Positions 8,094-16,316 of a stretch of 45,979 bases of DNA are shown here, one piece after another. The DNA lies in assembly GCF_003063415.1 (NCBI RefSeq), contig NZ_NESK01000031.1:1-45979 (forward strand), given 5' to 3'. This DNA comes from Limnohabitans sp. 2KL-17. Lineage in GTDB: Bacteria > Pseudomonadota > Gammaproteobacteria > Burkholderiales > Burkholderiaceae_C. Under the pieces are notes generated by a model. It did not search any database. It worked only from the letters and a program-made list of their open reading frames with translations, and was not told where the DNA came from. The first letter of the stretch is position 1; the number at the start of each line of letters is the position of its first letter. The position numbers were made by a program, and so were the translations under genes.

Positions 8094-8876
8094 GTGCAAG
8101 CACTGACCGCCTGGTCGCCCCGTCGCATCGTGGGCGTCTTCACCGACATCGACGACACGCTGACCACCGAAGGGGCTATCACGCCCGACGCCTTACAAGC
8201 GCTGGCAGACCTGAAAGCGGCGGGCCTGCACGTGGTGCCCATCACTGGGCGGCCCGTGGTCTGGAGTGAGCCCTTTGCCCAAAGTTGGCCGGTAGACGCC
8301 ATCGTGGCGGAAAACGGTGCGGTCGGCTTGACCCACGCACGCGCGCAGGGCCTGCAAAAGCGTTACCAACAAGACGGCGCCGCACGCAGCGCCAACTTCA
8401 CCCGCATGCAATCGGTGCTGGCGCAAATTGAACGCACTGTGCCCGGCGCGCACCGATCACAAGACAGCGCAGGCCGTGAAACAGACATTGCGATCGACCA
8501 CAGCGAATTCACACACTTGCCACAGTCGTCCATCGACAGCGTGGTGCGCATGCTGCAAAGCGAGGGCATGACGGCCACCGTGAGCAGCATCCACATCAAC
8601 GGCTGGCTGGGCGAGCACAGCAAACTCACGGGTGCCCGCTGGATCGTGCGTGAACTGTGGGGGCGAGACCTGGATGCCGAAATCGACCACTGGGTTTATG
8701 TGGGAGACTCCACCAACGACCAGGTGATGTTTGAGCATTTTCCGCACAGTGTGGGAGTGGCCAATATCCGACGCTTCGCAGCACAACTGATGCACCCGCC
8801 CCGCTACGTCACCCCCAGCGAACGGGGCGCAGGCTTTGCCGAACTGGCCCGGCATCTGCTGGCCAACCTGGCCTGA
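8094..8876 (+). CDS. HAD superfamily (type IIB) phosphatase
   Basis: A 260-residue soluble hydrolase. Motif I is FTDIDDTLT (nucleophile Asp18, acid/base Asp20), motif II lies in VVPITGRPV, a conserved lysine in HSKLTGAR fits motif III, and motif IV is GDSTNDQVMF. The cap insertion between motifs II and III places it in class IIB, with sugar-phosphate phosphatases such as mannosyl-3-phosphoglycerate, sucrose- and trehalose-phosphate phosphatases and Cof-type enzymes. The substrate cannot be told from sequence alone. The GTG start lies 4 nt after the prfC stop, so the two are co-transcribed; longer readings run into prfC. Class call firm. Confidence 0.85.
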   Translation: MQALTAWSPRRIVGVFTDIDDTLTTEGAITPDALQALADLKAAGLHVVPITGRPVVWSEPFAQSWPVDAIVAENGAVGLTHARAQGLQKRYQQDGAARSANFTRMQSVLAQIERTVPGAHRSQDSAGRETDIAIDHSEFTHLPQSSIDSVVRMLQSEGMTATVSSIHINGWLGEHSKLTGARWIVRELWGRDLDAEIDHWVYVGDSTNDQVMFEHFPHSVGVANIRRFAAQLMHPPRYVTPSERGAGFAELARHLLANLA

Positions 8877-8943
8877 AAAGCTGCCTTACAAAACAACTCT
8901 TCGCGGCACGCCGCGCGAAACACAACTCCGACTGGACCTGCGC

Positions 8944-10107
8944 ATGAACGCCCCCACCCTTTTGAACTGGCTTGAAAAAGACACCCCACGCTCTGCCCTC
9001 TGGCGATCGGACCAGGTGTTGCCCAAGCATGTGGTGCTGGCCGACGACACCATGACCGCTGACACCGCCTACCGGTTGGCCTGTGCCGGCACAGGCTTGC
9101 TGTGGCGCAGTGATTTTCAGAACGCCCGGCAACTGCTGCAGGCACTGGCTCGGCGCATCGACAAACCCAAAAAAGTCCGCATCAAAAAGCAAGACCCTGA
9201 TGCCCCTGTGATCCCCGGTGCAGTGTTTCATGCTCACCGCCAGGCGCAAGCCCAGCGCACCCGCATCCTGAGCCAAGTCCTGATTGAACTGAATGCCGAT
9301 TACGGCACGGACCTGCGGCGCGCCCCGGATGCCAAACAAGCCTGCCTGCAGGCCTTTGGTCCTTCCAATGGACAAGCATCGGTGGTTTCGCTGCGCAGCT
9401 TGCAAGGGGCCATTGGCGCTTTTGAGTGGCGCAAAAAAGGCGTCGAGGTGCCTGCCATGGGCGAGGCTTTGTGCATCTACCCGCACTACGGCGTGTTCTC
9501 ACCGGTGCGCGGCGAATATGTGACCTTGGTGGCCAACGCCCCATGGCCCGAAGCCCTCAAGACGCACCCTGTGGCTTTTGACATTGGTGTGGGCTCGGGC
9601 GTGTTGTCTGCCGTGCTGGCCCGGAGGGGTGCCAGCCAGGTGATCGGCACCGATATGTCAGACCGCGCCTTGGCCTGCGCCCTAGACAACTTGCAACGCC
9701 TGGGCTTGCAAAACCAGGTGCAGCTGCTTCAGACCGATTTATTCCCTGAGGGCCAAGCGGCCTTGGTGGTGTGCAACCCCCCTTGGCTGCCAGCACGGCC
9801 GACCACACTGCTCGAGCAAGCGGTTTACGACGAAGGCAGCCAGATGCTCAAAGGTTTTCTGATGGGTTTGGCTGCACACCTGTGCCAAGGCGGCGAAGGC
9901 TGGCTGATCCTGTCAGATCTGGCTGAGCACCTGGGCCTGCGCAACCGTGAGGCGCTGCTGGGCTGGATCGCCGAAGCAGGTTTGCAGGTGGTGGACCGCA
10001 TGGATGTGAAGCCAGTGCACGCCAAAAGCCAAGATGAAACGGACCCCTTGCATGCAGCACGCTCGGCAGAAGTCACATCGCTTTGGCGCCTGACGGCAGC
10101 CAACTGA
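8944..10107 (+). CDS. Class I SAM-dependent methyltransferase (NPPW type)
   Basis: A 387-residue protein. The N-terminal 180 residues form an uncharacterised substrate-recognition region. The C-terminal Rossmann domain has the SAM motif DIGVGSGVL (213-221), acidic GTDMSD at the end of strand 2, and VVCNPPWLP with NPPW at 278-281. The NPPY/W box marks methyltransferases that act on planar nitrogens: glutamine in release factors (PrmC) or bases in rRNA (RlmG, RsmC). Adjacency to prfC hints at a translation-related target, but that is inference. ATG at 8944 gives a family-like start; a longer frame overlaps the HAD gene. Its stop codon abuts the uvrA stop. Confidence 0.8.
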   Translation: MNAPTLLNWLEKDTPRSALWRSDQVLPKHVVLADDTMTADTAYRLACAGTGLLWRSDFQNARQLLQALARRIDKPKKVRIKKQDPDAPVIPGAVFHAHRQAQAQRTRILSQVLIELNADYGTDLRRAPDAKQACLQAFGPSNGQASVVSLRSLQGAIGAFEWRKKGVEVPAMGEALCIYPHYGVFSPVRGEYVTLVANAPWPEALKTHPVAFDIGVGSGVLSAVLARRGASQVIGTDMSDRALACALDNLQRLGLQNQVQLLQTDLFPEGQAALVVCNPPWLPARPTTLLEQAVYDEGSQMLKGFLMGLAAHLCQGGEGWLILSDLAEHLGLRNREALLGWIAEAGLQVVDRMDVKPVHAKSQDETDPLHAARSAEVTSLWRLTAAN

Positions 10108-13100
10108 TCACACACGCGCCAGCACTGGCCCCAAGGCCACACCGGTGTGCGTGCCCATTCGAACCACTTCTTCAGGAGTGGCTGCGGCCACGATCCGGCC
10201 GCCGGCATGACCGCCTTCAGGCCCCAGGTCGATCACCCAGTCGGCCTCGGCAATCACATCCAGATCGTGCTCGATCACGATCACGCTGTGTCCGGCGTTC
10301 ACCAGCCGGTGCAGCACGCTGATGAGTTTGTCCACATCGGCCATGTGCAGGCCCACGGTGGGCTCGTCCAACACATACAAGGTGTGGGGCGCCTTGTTGC
10401 CGCGTTTGCCCACCTCGTCACGCACCTTGGTCAGTTCGGTCACCAGTTTGATGCGCTGCGCTTCACCGCCACTTAAGGTGGGTGAAGGCTGGCCTAGCGT
10501 GAGGTAGCCCAGCCCCACATCTTTCAGCAACTGCAACGGGTGCGCGATGCTGGGCATGGTGGCAAAAAATTCGACAGCTTCATCGATTTCCATTTGCAGT
10601 ACATCGCCAATGCTTTTGCCACGCCAAGTGACGGCCAAAGTCTCGGGGCTGAAGCGGGCACCGCGACAGGTCTCGCAAGGCACTTTCACATCGGGCAAGA
10701 AGCTCATCTCGATGGTGCGCATGCCCTGCCCTTCACAACCTGGGCAGCGGCCTTCCCCCGTGTTGAAGCTGAAGCGGCCGGCGGCGTAGCCTCGCGCCTT
10801 GGCCTCCAGGGTTTCAGCAAACAATTTGCGGATCGTGTCCCAAAAACCAATGTAGGTGGCGGGGGAAGAGCGGGGCGTTTTGCCAATCGGGGTCTGGTCG
10901 ACTTCGAGTACACGGTCAACTGTCTCAAAGCCCTGCACATCGGCACACGCCGACAGCGCCACACGCTGGCCTGCGTCTTGTGCGGTGCGGCCCGCAAAGG
11001 TAGAACGCTGACCCACCAACGCCTGCACATTGGTCAGCAGAACATCGCGGGCCAACGTGGATTTGCCGGAACCGCTGACACCCGTGACGGCGACCAGACG
11101 CTTGAGCGGCACTTGCACATCCACCTGACGCAGGTTGTGCAGGTTGGCACCCGTCAGGGTGAGCCATTGCAAAGAAGCATCCACCAAGCGACGCAACTGC
11201 ATCGGATGCTTCATCGCATGCAATAGATAGCGCCCGGTTTGCGAATCGGGTGATGCCGTGATGTCGGCCACCGTACCTTGCGCCACCAAGCGACCGCCAC
11301 GTTTGCCAGCGCTGGGGCCGATGTCGATGATGTGGTCAGCACGGCGAATGGTGTCTTCATCGTGTTCCACCACCACCAGCGTGTTGCCCTTGTCGCTCAG
11401 GCTTTTCAGGGCGTTCAGCAAAATCTGGTTATCGCGGGCGTGCAAACCGATGGTGGGCTCGTCCAGTACATAGCACACACCTTGCAGGTTACTGCCCAGT
11501 TGTGCGGCCAAACGGATGCGTTGCGCTTCACCACCCGACAGCGTAGGCGCACCCCGGTCGAGCGTGAGGTAGCCCAAGCCCACCTCTTCCAGAAACGCCA
11601 GACGGCTCTTGATCTCGGGCACCAGATCGCGGGCAATGTCCGCATCGCGGCCAGTCAATTGCAACTGCTCAACCCAATGCCGAACTGCGATGACCGAGAG
11701 ACTGGCAATGTCGGTGATGCGCCAACCCTGGCCAGGCGCTGACCCCAGGCGCACGGCACGCGCTGTGGCGTTCAAGCGGGTGCCTTCACAACTCGGACAA
11801 GCCACGTTCGCCAAGTCTTCGATTTCAGGCTCCGCAAAAGTCTGCTCACGGCCTTTTTGTTTGTCGTCCTGAACCGAGTCATCGAACACCTGGCGCTCGT
11901 CTTTGCTCAGCTTGACGCCTGTACCCACACAGTCGGGGCACCAACCGTGCTTGCTGTTGTATGAGAAAAGGCGCGGGTCCAGTTCGGCATATGAGGTGGC
12001 GCACTGCGGGCAAGCCCGCAAGGTCGAGAACACGCGGTGCTGGCCGATTCGGGCGGTGGACTCACCACTGAACATGGCTTCGCGCAAGCCCTCCAGATCG
12101 CTCAGCACATGCACCACACCTTTGCCATGTTCCAGGGTTTTGCTCAAAGCCTGGCGCAGCGCCGTTTCATTCGATGGCAACACATCGAGACTGGCAACGG
12201 GCAGCTCGATGCTGTGCTCCTTGAACCGGTCAATGCGCGGAAAGCCTTGCGTGGGCAAAAAGTCGCCGTCGACGCGAAGGTGGGTGTAGCCCCTCGGACG
12301 AGCCCAGTCGGCCAATTCGGTGTAAACACCTTTCCGGTTGGTGACCAACGGGGCCAGCAGGCCGATGTGCTGATCGCGGAACTGCGTCATGAGCTGCGCG
12401 ATGATGCTGTCGGGCGTTTGCGGCTGTACCGGGGTGTTGTCGTGCACGCAGTGCTGGATGCCCAGTTTCACATACAGCAAGCGCAAGAAATGCCAAACCT
12501 CGGTGGTGGTGCCCACGGTGGATTTGCGGCCACCCCGGGACAGGCGTTGCTCGATCGCCACGGTCGGTGGAATGCCGTAGACAGCATCCACCTCGGGGCG
12601 CCCAGCGGGTTGCACAATGGCTCTGGCGTAGGCGTTCAGGCTCTCCAGATACCGACGCTGGCCTTCGTTGAACAGGATGTCAAAGGCCAACGTGGATTTA
12701 CCGGAACCACTGACGCCAGTGACCACATTGAACTGGCCACGAGGAATGTCCACGCTCAGGTTTTTGAGGTTGTGTTCTTTGGCGTTGACGATCTGGATGT
12801 TGTTGTTGGGCACCACTTTGCGTGGGATGGCTGGCGCGTTTGCCACGGTTTTGATGGCCGCCACATAAGCCGCTGCGCCCTCTTGTGCACCATGCACCTC
12901 ACCCATGGACTCGGCGTATTCACGCAAGGCCTTGCCAGTGTGCGATGTGGCGTGCTGCCTCACCTCTTCCGGTGTGCCTTGGGCCACAATGAGGCCACCG
13001 GCATAACCACCTTCAGGGCCCAAATCAATCAACCAGTCGCTGGCGCGAACCACATCGAGGTTGTGCTCGATGATGATCAGTGAATGTCCGGCTTCGAGCA

Positions 13101-15891
13101 ACTTGCGCAAGGCGCGCATCAGTTTGGCAATGTCGTCAAAGTGCAGGCCCGTGGTGGGCTCATCGAACAAAAACAGCGTGCCTTTGCGCGCCAGCTTTTG
13201 GCGGCTGCTGGAGGCACTTTTGGCGGCCTCTGCCAAAAATCCCGCAAGCTTGAGGCGCTGCGATTCCCCGCCCGACAAAGTGGGCACGGGCTGGCCGAGC
13301 TTGACGTATTCGAGCCCGACATCCACGATGGGCTGCAAGGCGCGGATCACATCACGGTCTTGTGCAAACAAGGCAGCGGCTTCGCTCACCGTGAGGGCCA
13401 GCACATCGGCCACGTTGAGGTGTCTCGCTTGCGCCTGGCCCATGGCTTGGCGCTCCACCGTGATCTCGAGAATCTCAGGGCGATAACGCTTGCCATCGCA
13501 ATCGGGGCAGCGCAAATACACATCGGACAAAAATTGCATTTCAACGTGCTCGAAGCCGGAGCCGCCACAAGTGGGGCAACGGCCATCACCGCTGTTGAAG
13601 CTGAACTTGCTGGCGGTGTACCCACGTTGGCGCGACAAAGGCGCGGTCGCAAAAATCTCGCGCACCGCATCCCAAGCCCCCACATAGCTGGCAGGATTGG
13701 AGCGCGCCGTTTTGCCAATGGGCGACTGGTCAACAAACACCACATCGCTCAGATGGTCGGCACCCATCAGGCGGTCATGCGCACCAGGGGTTTCGGTGGC
13801 TTTACCAAAGTGGCGCATCAATGCGGGGGCCAGCACGTCTTGTATCAGGCTCGACTTGCCCGAACCGCTGACGCCCGTGATGGTCACCAGACGCTGCAGC
13901 GGAAAGTCCACATCGATGTTTTGCAGGTTGTGCTCGCGAGCACCTTCCAGAATCAGACGCGGCGTGCTGTCGGTCACCATGCGCTTGAAGCCCAGGCCCA
14001 CCTGCTTGCGCCCGCCCAGGTAGGCACCTGTGAGCGTATCGGCGTTGCGCAGGTCGGCGGTCGAGCCGTCAAACACAATCTGTCCACCACGCTCGCCGGG
14101 GCCTGGGCCCATGTCGATCATGCGGTCAGCCGCCAGCATCACGGCTGGGTCATGCTCCACCACCACCAGTGTGTTGCCCGCGTCGCGCAGGCGGTGCATG
14201 GCTTGGGTGATGCGGCTCATGTCACGCGGGTGAAGACCGATGCTGGGCTCATCGAGCACAAACAAGGTGTTCACCAGCGAGGTCCCCAAGGCCGTGGTCA
14301 GGTTGATACGCTGCACCTCGCCCCCACTGAGGGTGCGGCTTTGGCGGTTGAGCGTGAGGTAGCCGATGCCCACATCGCACAGGTATTTCAGGCGCGTGGT
14401 GATTTCTTCGAGCAGCAACTTAAGCGCTTGCGCCTCGGCGTCTGCCGAGGCCAATGCCACCGCGCTGGCGCTCATGCGGTCAAAGAATCGGCGCAGCTGG
14501 TCAATCGGCATGATCATCATGTCGTGCAGACTCAAGCCTGGCAGCGCTTCCAACTGCGCTCGTGACCATTTCACACCTGCAGGCATGAAACGCTGCTTAA
14601 CTGGCAGCACGCCATCGGCATCGCTGTGGCTGCCAATGCGCCAGAGCAGGCTTTCTGTTTTGAGGCGGGCACCGATGCAACTGGGGCATTCGGTGTAGCT
14701 GCGGTATTTGGACAGGAGCACACGGATGTGCATCTTGTAGGCCTTGGTCTCGAGGTATTCAAAAAAACGCTTGATGCCATACCACTGATGCTTCCACTTG
14801 CCCTTCCATTCCGGCGAACCGTTGATCACCCAGTCCTTTTGGCCCTGGGTCAGCTTGTCCCAGGCCGTGTCTCGCGGAATGCCTGCCGTCTCGGCGTGGC
14901 GCATCAAGTCATCCTGACACTCTTTCCAGGCCGGTGTCTGGATGGTCTTGATGGCACCCGCTCGCAGTGTGAGCTTGGCGTTGGGAATGACCAGGCCGTA
15001 GTCCACACCGATCACGCGGCCAAAGCCCCGGCAGGTTTCGCAAGCGCCCACAGCGGAGTTAAAAGAGAACATCGACGGGATCGGGTCGGTGTAACGCAGG
15101 TCGCTGTCGGGGCAATGCAGCCCCGTAGAGAAACGCCAAAGGTCAAAGGCAGACTCTGCTTCAGCAGCAGCGCCTGAGCCCGAAGGGTTTTCAACATACA
15201 CATTCAGGCGGCCACCCCGTTTGAGGGCGACTTCGATCGCCTCGATCACACGGGCTTTTTCGGCGGTTCCCAAACGAAACCGATCGGCGATCACATCCAG
15301 CACCTTGCGCGGGCCTGTGGGCGTGGCCACCTCTCGTTCGGCCTGCACTTTGGTAAAGCCGCTGGCCGACAGCCATTGCGACACCTGCTCGGCACTTGTG
15401 TTGGCAGGCAGTTCGACAGGAAAGGTCAGGTACAGGCGTGGGTCTTGCGCTTGCGCGGCGCGTTGCGCCAATTCGGCATAAATGGTTTCGGGCGTGTCAT
15501 GGCGCACGGGTTGGCCCGTGTCCTTGTCAAACAACTGCCCCAGACGGGCAAACAACAACTTGAGGTGGTCGTTCAACTCAGTCATGGTGCCCACGGTCGA
15601 GCGAGAACTGCGTACAGGGTTGGTCTGGTCAATGGCAATGGCCGGCGGAACCCCTTCGACCTTGTCCACTGCCGGTTTATCCATGCGGTCCAGGAACTGC
15701 CGCGCATAAGCGCTGAAGGTCTCCACGTAACGCCGCTGGCCTTCGGCATACAGCGTGTCAAACACCAGACTCGACTTGCCTGAACCACTCGGCCCGGTGA
15801 CCACAGTCAATTCGCCCGTGCGGATGTCCAGATCGAGGTTTTTGAGGTTGTGCTGACGTGCACCACGGATACGGATGAGACCTTGGGACAT
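10108..15891 (-). CDS. uvrA: Tandem (double-length) UvrA excinuclease ATPase
   Basis: A single 1,927-residue frame encoding two complete UvrA-like proteins in series. There are four P-loops, at about 33 (GPSGSGKS), 673, 1059 and 1604 (all GVSGSGKS). There are four LSGGE signatures at about 531, 872, 1451 and 1806, each followed by a DEP(S/T) Walker B and an H-loop. Zinc-binding CxxC pairs recur in both halves (for example CPTCGG...CPDC and CPGCEG...CETC). The halves join near residue 1020. UvrA recognises DNA damage with UvrB in nucleotide excision repair and is normally 940-970 residues. Double-length forms are known in Burkholderiales; whether this one replaces or supplements the standard UvrA is not visible here. 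The start is the ATG giving MSQGLIRIRGARQHNLKNL. No LexA-like box was recognised upstream. Confidence 0.93.
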   Translation of the reverse strand: MSQGLIRIRGARQHNLKNLDLDIRTGELTVVTGPSGSGKSSLVFDTLYAEGQRRYVETFSAYARQFLDRMDKPAVDKVEGVPPAIAIDQTNPVRSSRSTVGTMTELNDHLKLLFARLGQLFDKDTGQPVRHDTPETIYAELAQRAAQAQDPRLYLTFPVELPANTSAEQVSQWLSASGFTKVQAEREVATPTGPRKVLDVIADRFRLGTAEKARVIEAIEVALKRGGRLNVYVENPSGSGAAAEAESAFDLWRFSTGLHCPDSDLRYTDPIPSMFSFNSAVGACETCRGFGRVIGVDYGLVIPNAKLTLRAGAIKTIQTPAWKECQDDLMRHAETAGIPRDTAWDKLTQGQKDWVINGSPEWKGKWKHQWYGIKRFFEYLETKAYKMHIRVLLSKYRSYTECPSCIGARLKTESLLWRIGSHSDADGVLPVKQRFMPAGVKWSRAQLEALPGLSLHDMMIMPIDQLRRFFDRMSASAVALASADAEAQALKLLLEEITTRLKYLCDVGIGYLTLNRQSRTLSGGEVQRINLTTALGTSLVNTLFVLDEPSIGLHPRDMSRITQAMHRLRDAGNTLVVVEHDPAVMLAADRMIDMGPGPGERGGQIVFDGSTADLRNADTLTGAYLGGRKQVGLGFKRMVTDSTPRLILEGAREHNLQNIDVDFPLQRLVTITGVSGSGKSSLIQDVLAPALMRHFGKATETPGAHDRLMGADHLSDVVFVDQSPIGKTARSNPASYVGAWDAVREIFATAPLSRQRGYTASKFSFNSGDGRCPTCGGSGFEHVEMQFLSDVYLRCPDCDGKRYRPEILEITVERQAMGQAQARHLNVADVLALTVSEAAALFAQDRDVIRALQPIVDVGLEYVKLGQPVPTLSGGESQRLKLAGFLAEAAKSASSSRQKLARKGTLFLFDEPTTGLHFDDIAKLMRALRKLLEAGHSLIIIEHNLDVVRASDWLIDLGPEGGYAGGLIVAQGTPEEVRQHATSHTGKALREYAESMGEVHGAQEGAAAYVAAIKTVANAPAIPRKVVPNNNIQIVNAKEHNLKNLSVDIPRGQFNVVTGVSGSGKSTLAFDILFNEGQRRYLESLNAYARAIVQPAGRPEVDAVYGIPPTVAIEQRLSRGGRKSTVGTTTEVWHFLRLLYVKLGIQHCVHDNTPVQPQTPDSIIAQLMTQFRDQHIGLLAPLVTNRKGVYTELADWARPRGYTHLRVDGDFLPTQGFPRIDRFKEHSIELPVASLDVLPSNETALRQALSKTLEHGKGVVHVLSDLEGLREAMFSGESTARIGQHRVFSTLRACPQCATSYAELDPRLFSYNSKHGWCPDCVGTGVKLSKDERQVFDDSVQDDKQKGREQTFAEPEIEDLANVACPSCEGTRLNATARAVRLGSAPGQGWRITDIASLSVIAVRHWVEQLQLTGRDADIARDLVPEIKSRLAFLEEVGLGYLTLDRGAPTLSGGEAQRIRLAAQLGSNLQGVCYVLDEPTIGLHARDNQILLNALKSLSDKGNTLVVVEHDEDTIRRADHIIDIGPSAGKRGGRLVAQGTVADITASPDSQTGRYLLHAMKHPMQLRRLVDASLQWLTLTGANLHNLRQVDVQVPLKRLVAVTGVSGSGKSTLARDVLLTNVQALVGQRSTFAGRTAQDAGQRVALSACADVQGFETVDRVLEVDQTPIGKTPRSSPATYIGFWDTIRKLFAETLEAKARGYAAGRFSFNTGEGRCPGCEGQGMRTIEMSFLPDVKVPCETCRGARFSPETLAVTWRGKSIGDVLQMEIDEAVEFFATMPSIAHPLQLLKDVGLGYLTLGQPSPTLSGGEAQRIKLVTELTKVRDEVGKRGNKAPHTLYVLDEPTVGLHMADVDKLISVLHRLVNAGHSVIVIEHDLDVIAEADWVIDLGPEGGHAGGRIVAAATPEEVVRMGTHTGVALGPVLARV

Positions 15892-15960
15892 GCTGGGCTT
15901 TTTGGGGTGAAGGCAAAACATTCTAGGACGGAGAGCATGACAACTCTGACGCGCAAAAGA

Positions 15961-15984
15961 AAAGCCACGCAAGGGCGTGGCTTT
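15961..15984 (-). terminator. Rho-independent terminator between the small membrane gene and uvrA
   Basis: A perfect 10-bp stem, AAAGCCACGC with GCGTGGCTTT, has a 4-nt loop. On the minus strand it is followed by TTTTCTTTT. It should stop transcripts from the 59-residue gene (and any MFS read-through) before uvrA. No T-run follows on the plus strand. Confidence 0.8.
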
Positions 15985-16047
15985 CAGATGAGGCCTTGAG
16001 TCCAGGCAACCGACCCATGGTCAATCACCCATGGACAGCAAAAGCGT

Positions 16048-16227
16048 TTACTTGGCGGCGCTGGCTTCAGCAGCGGGTGCAGCTGGCGTGCCGGCCTTGG
16101 CGGGTTCTGAATGCACGGCGTCTGCGCCATGCTTTTCACCGCTCATGTCGAGGCTGTCGCCGCCTTTGCTGATCACGTACAAAGCCAGGGCAGCAAAAAT
16201 CACGAATCCAACAACAATTTTCCACAT
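16048..16227 (-). CDS. Small single-pass membrane protein (59 aa)
   Basis: A short frame with a clear ribosome site (GGAGATGAACTATG). The product starts MWKIVVGFVIFAALALYVIS, one transmembrane helix with an uncleaved look. A hydrophilic segment follows (KGGDSLDMSGEKHG), then an alanine/proline-rich tail ending ASAAK. Its codon use resembles that of its neighbours, and a strong terminator lies 64 nt after its stop. No function is recognised. It lies downstream of the MHS transporter on the same strand, separated by 89 nt and a weak hairpin, so it may be an accessory or simply a neighbour. Confidence 0.8.
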   Translation of the reverse strand: MWKIVVGFVIFAALALYVISKGGDSLDMSGEKHGADAVHSEPAKAGTPAAPAAEASAAK

Positions 16228-16245
16228 AGTTCATCTCCAAAAATG

Positions 16246-16273
16246 AAAAAGGCCCTCCACAGAGGGAAGGCCC
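16246..16273 (-). terminator. Weak terminator-like hairpin after the MFS gene
   Basis: On the minus strand CCCTC-TGTG-GAGGG, flanked by an imperfect GG/CC extension, is followed by CCTTTTTC. It lies between the transporter stop and the 59-residue gene. The stem is short, so read-through is likely. Confidence 0.35.
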
Positions 16274-16316
16274 AAAATGTAGCACCCGAGTCACCCCGAG
16301 ATGCTTACAAAGTCAA

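Noticed and set aside
13084..14565. 493-codon open frame opposite uvrA
   Set aside because: Histidine/glutamine-rich shadow translation typical of antisense to a GC-rich gene. The uvrA motifs on the minus strand explain the region.
15892..15960. SOS (LexA) box before uvrA
   Set aside because: No CTGT-N8-ACAG-like sequence was found in the upstream region. A TAGAAT -10-like hexamer exists but no good -35 at standard spacing.
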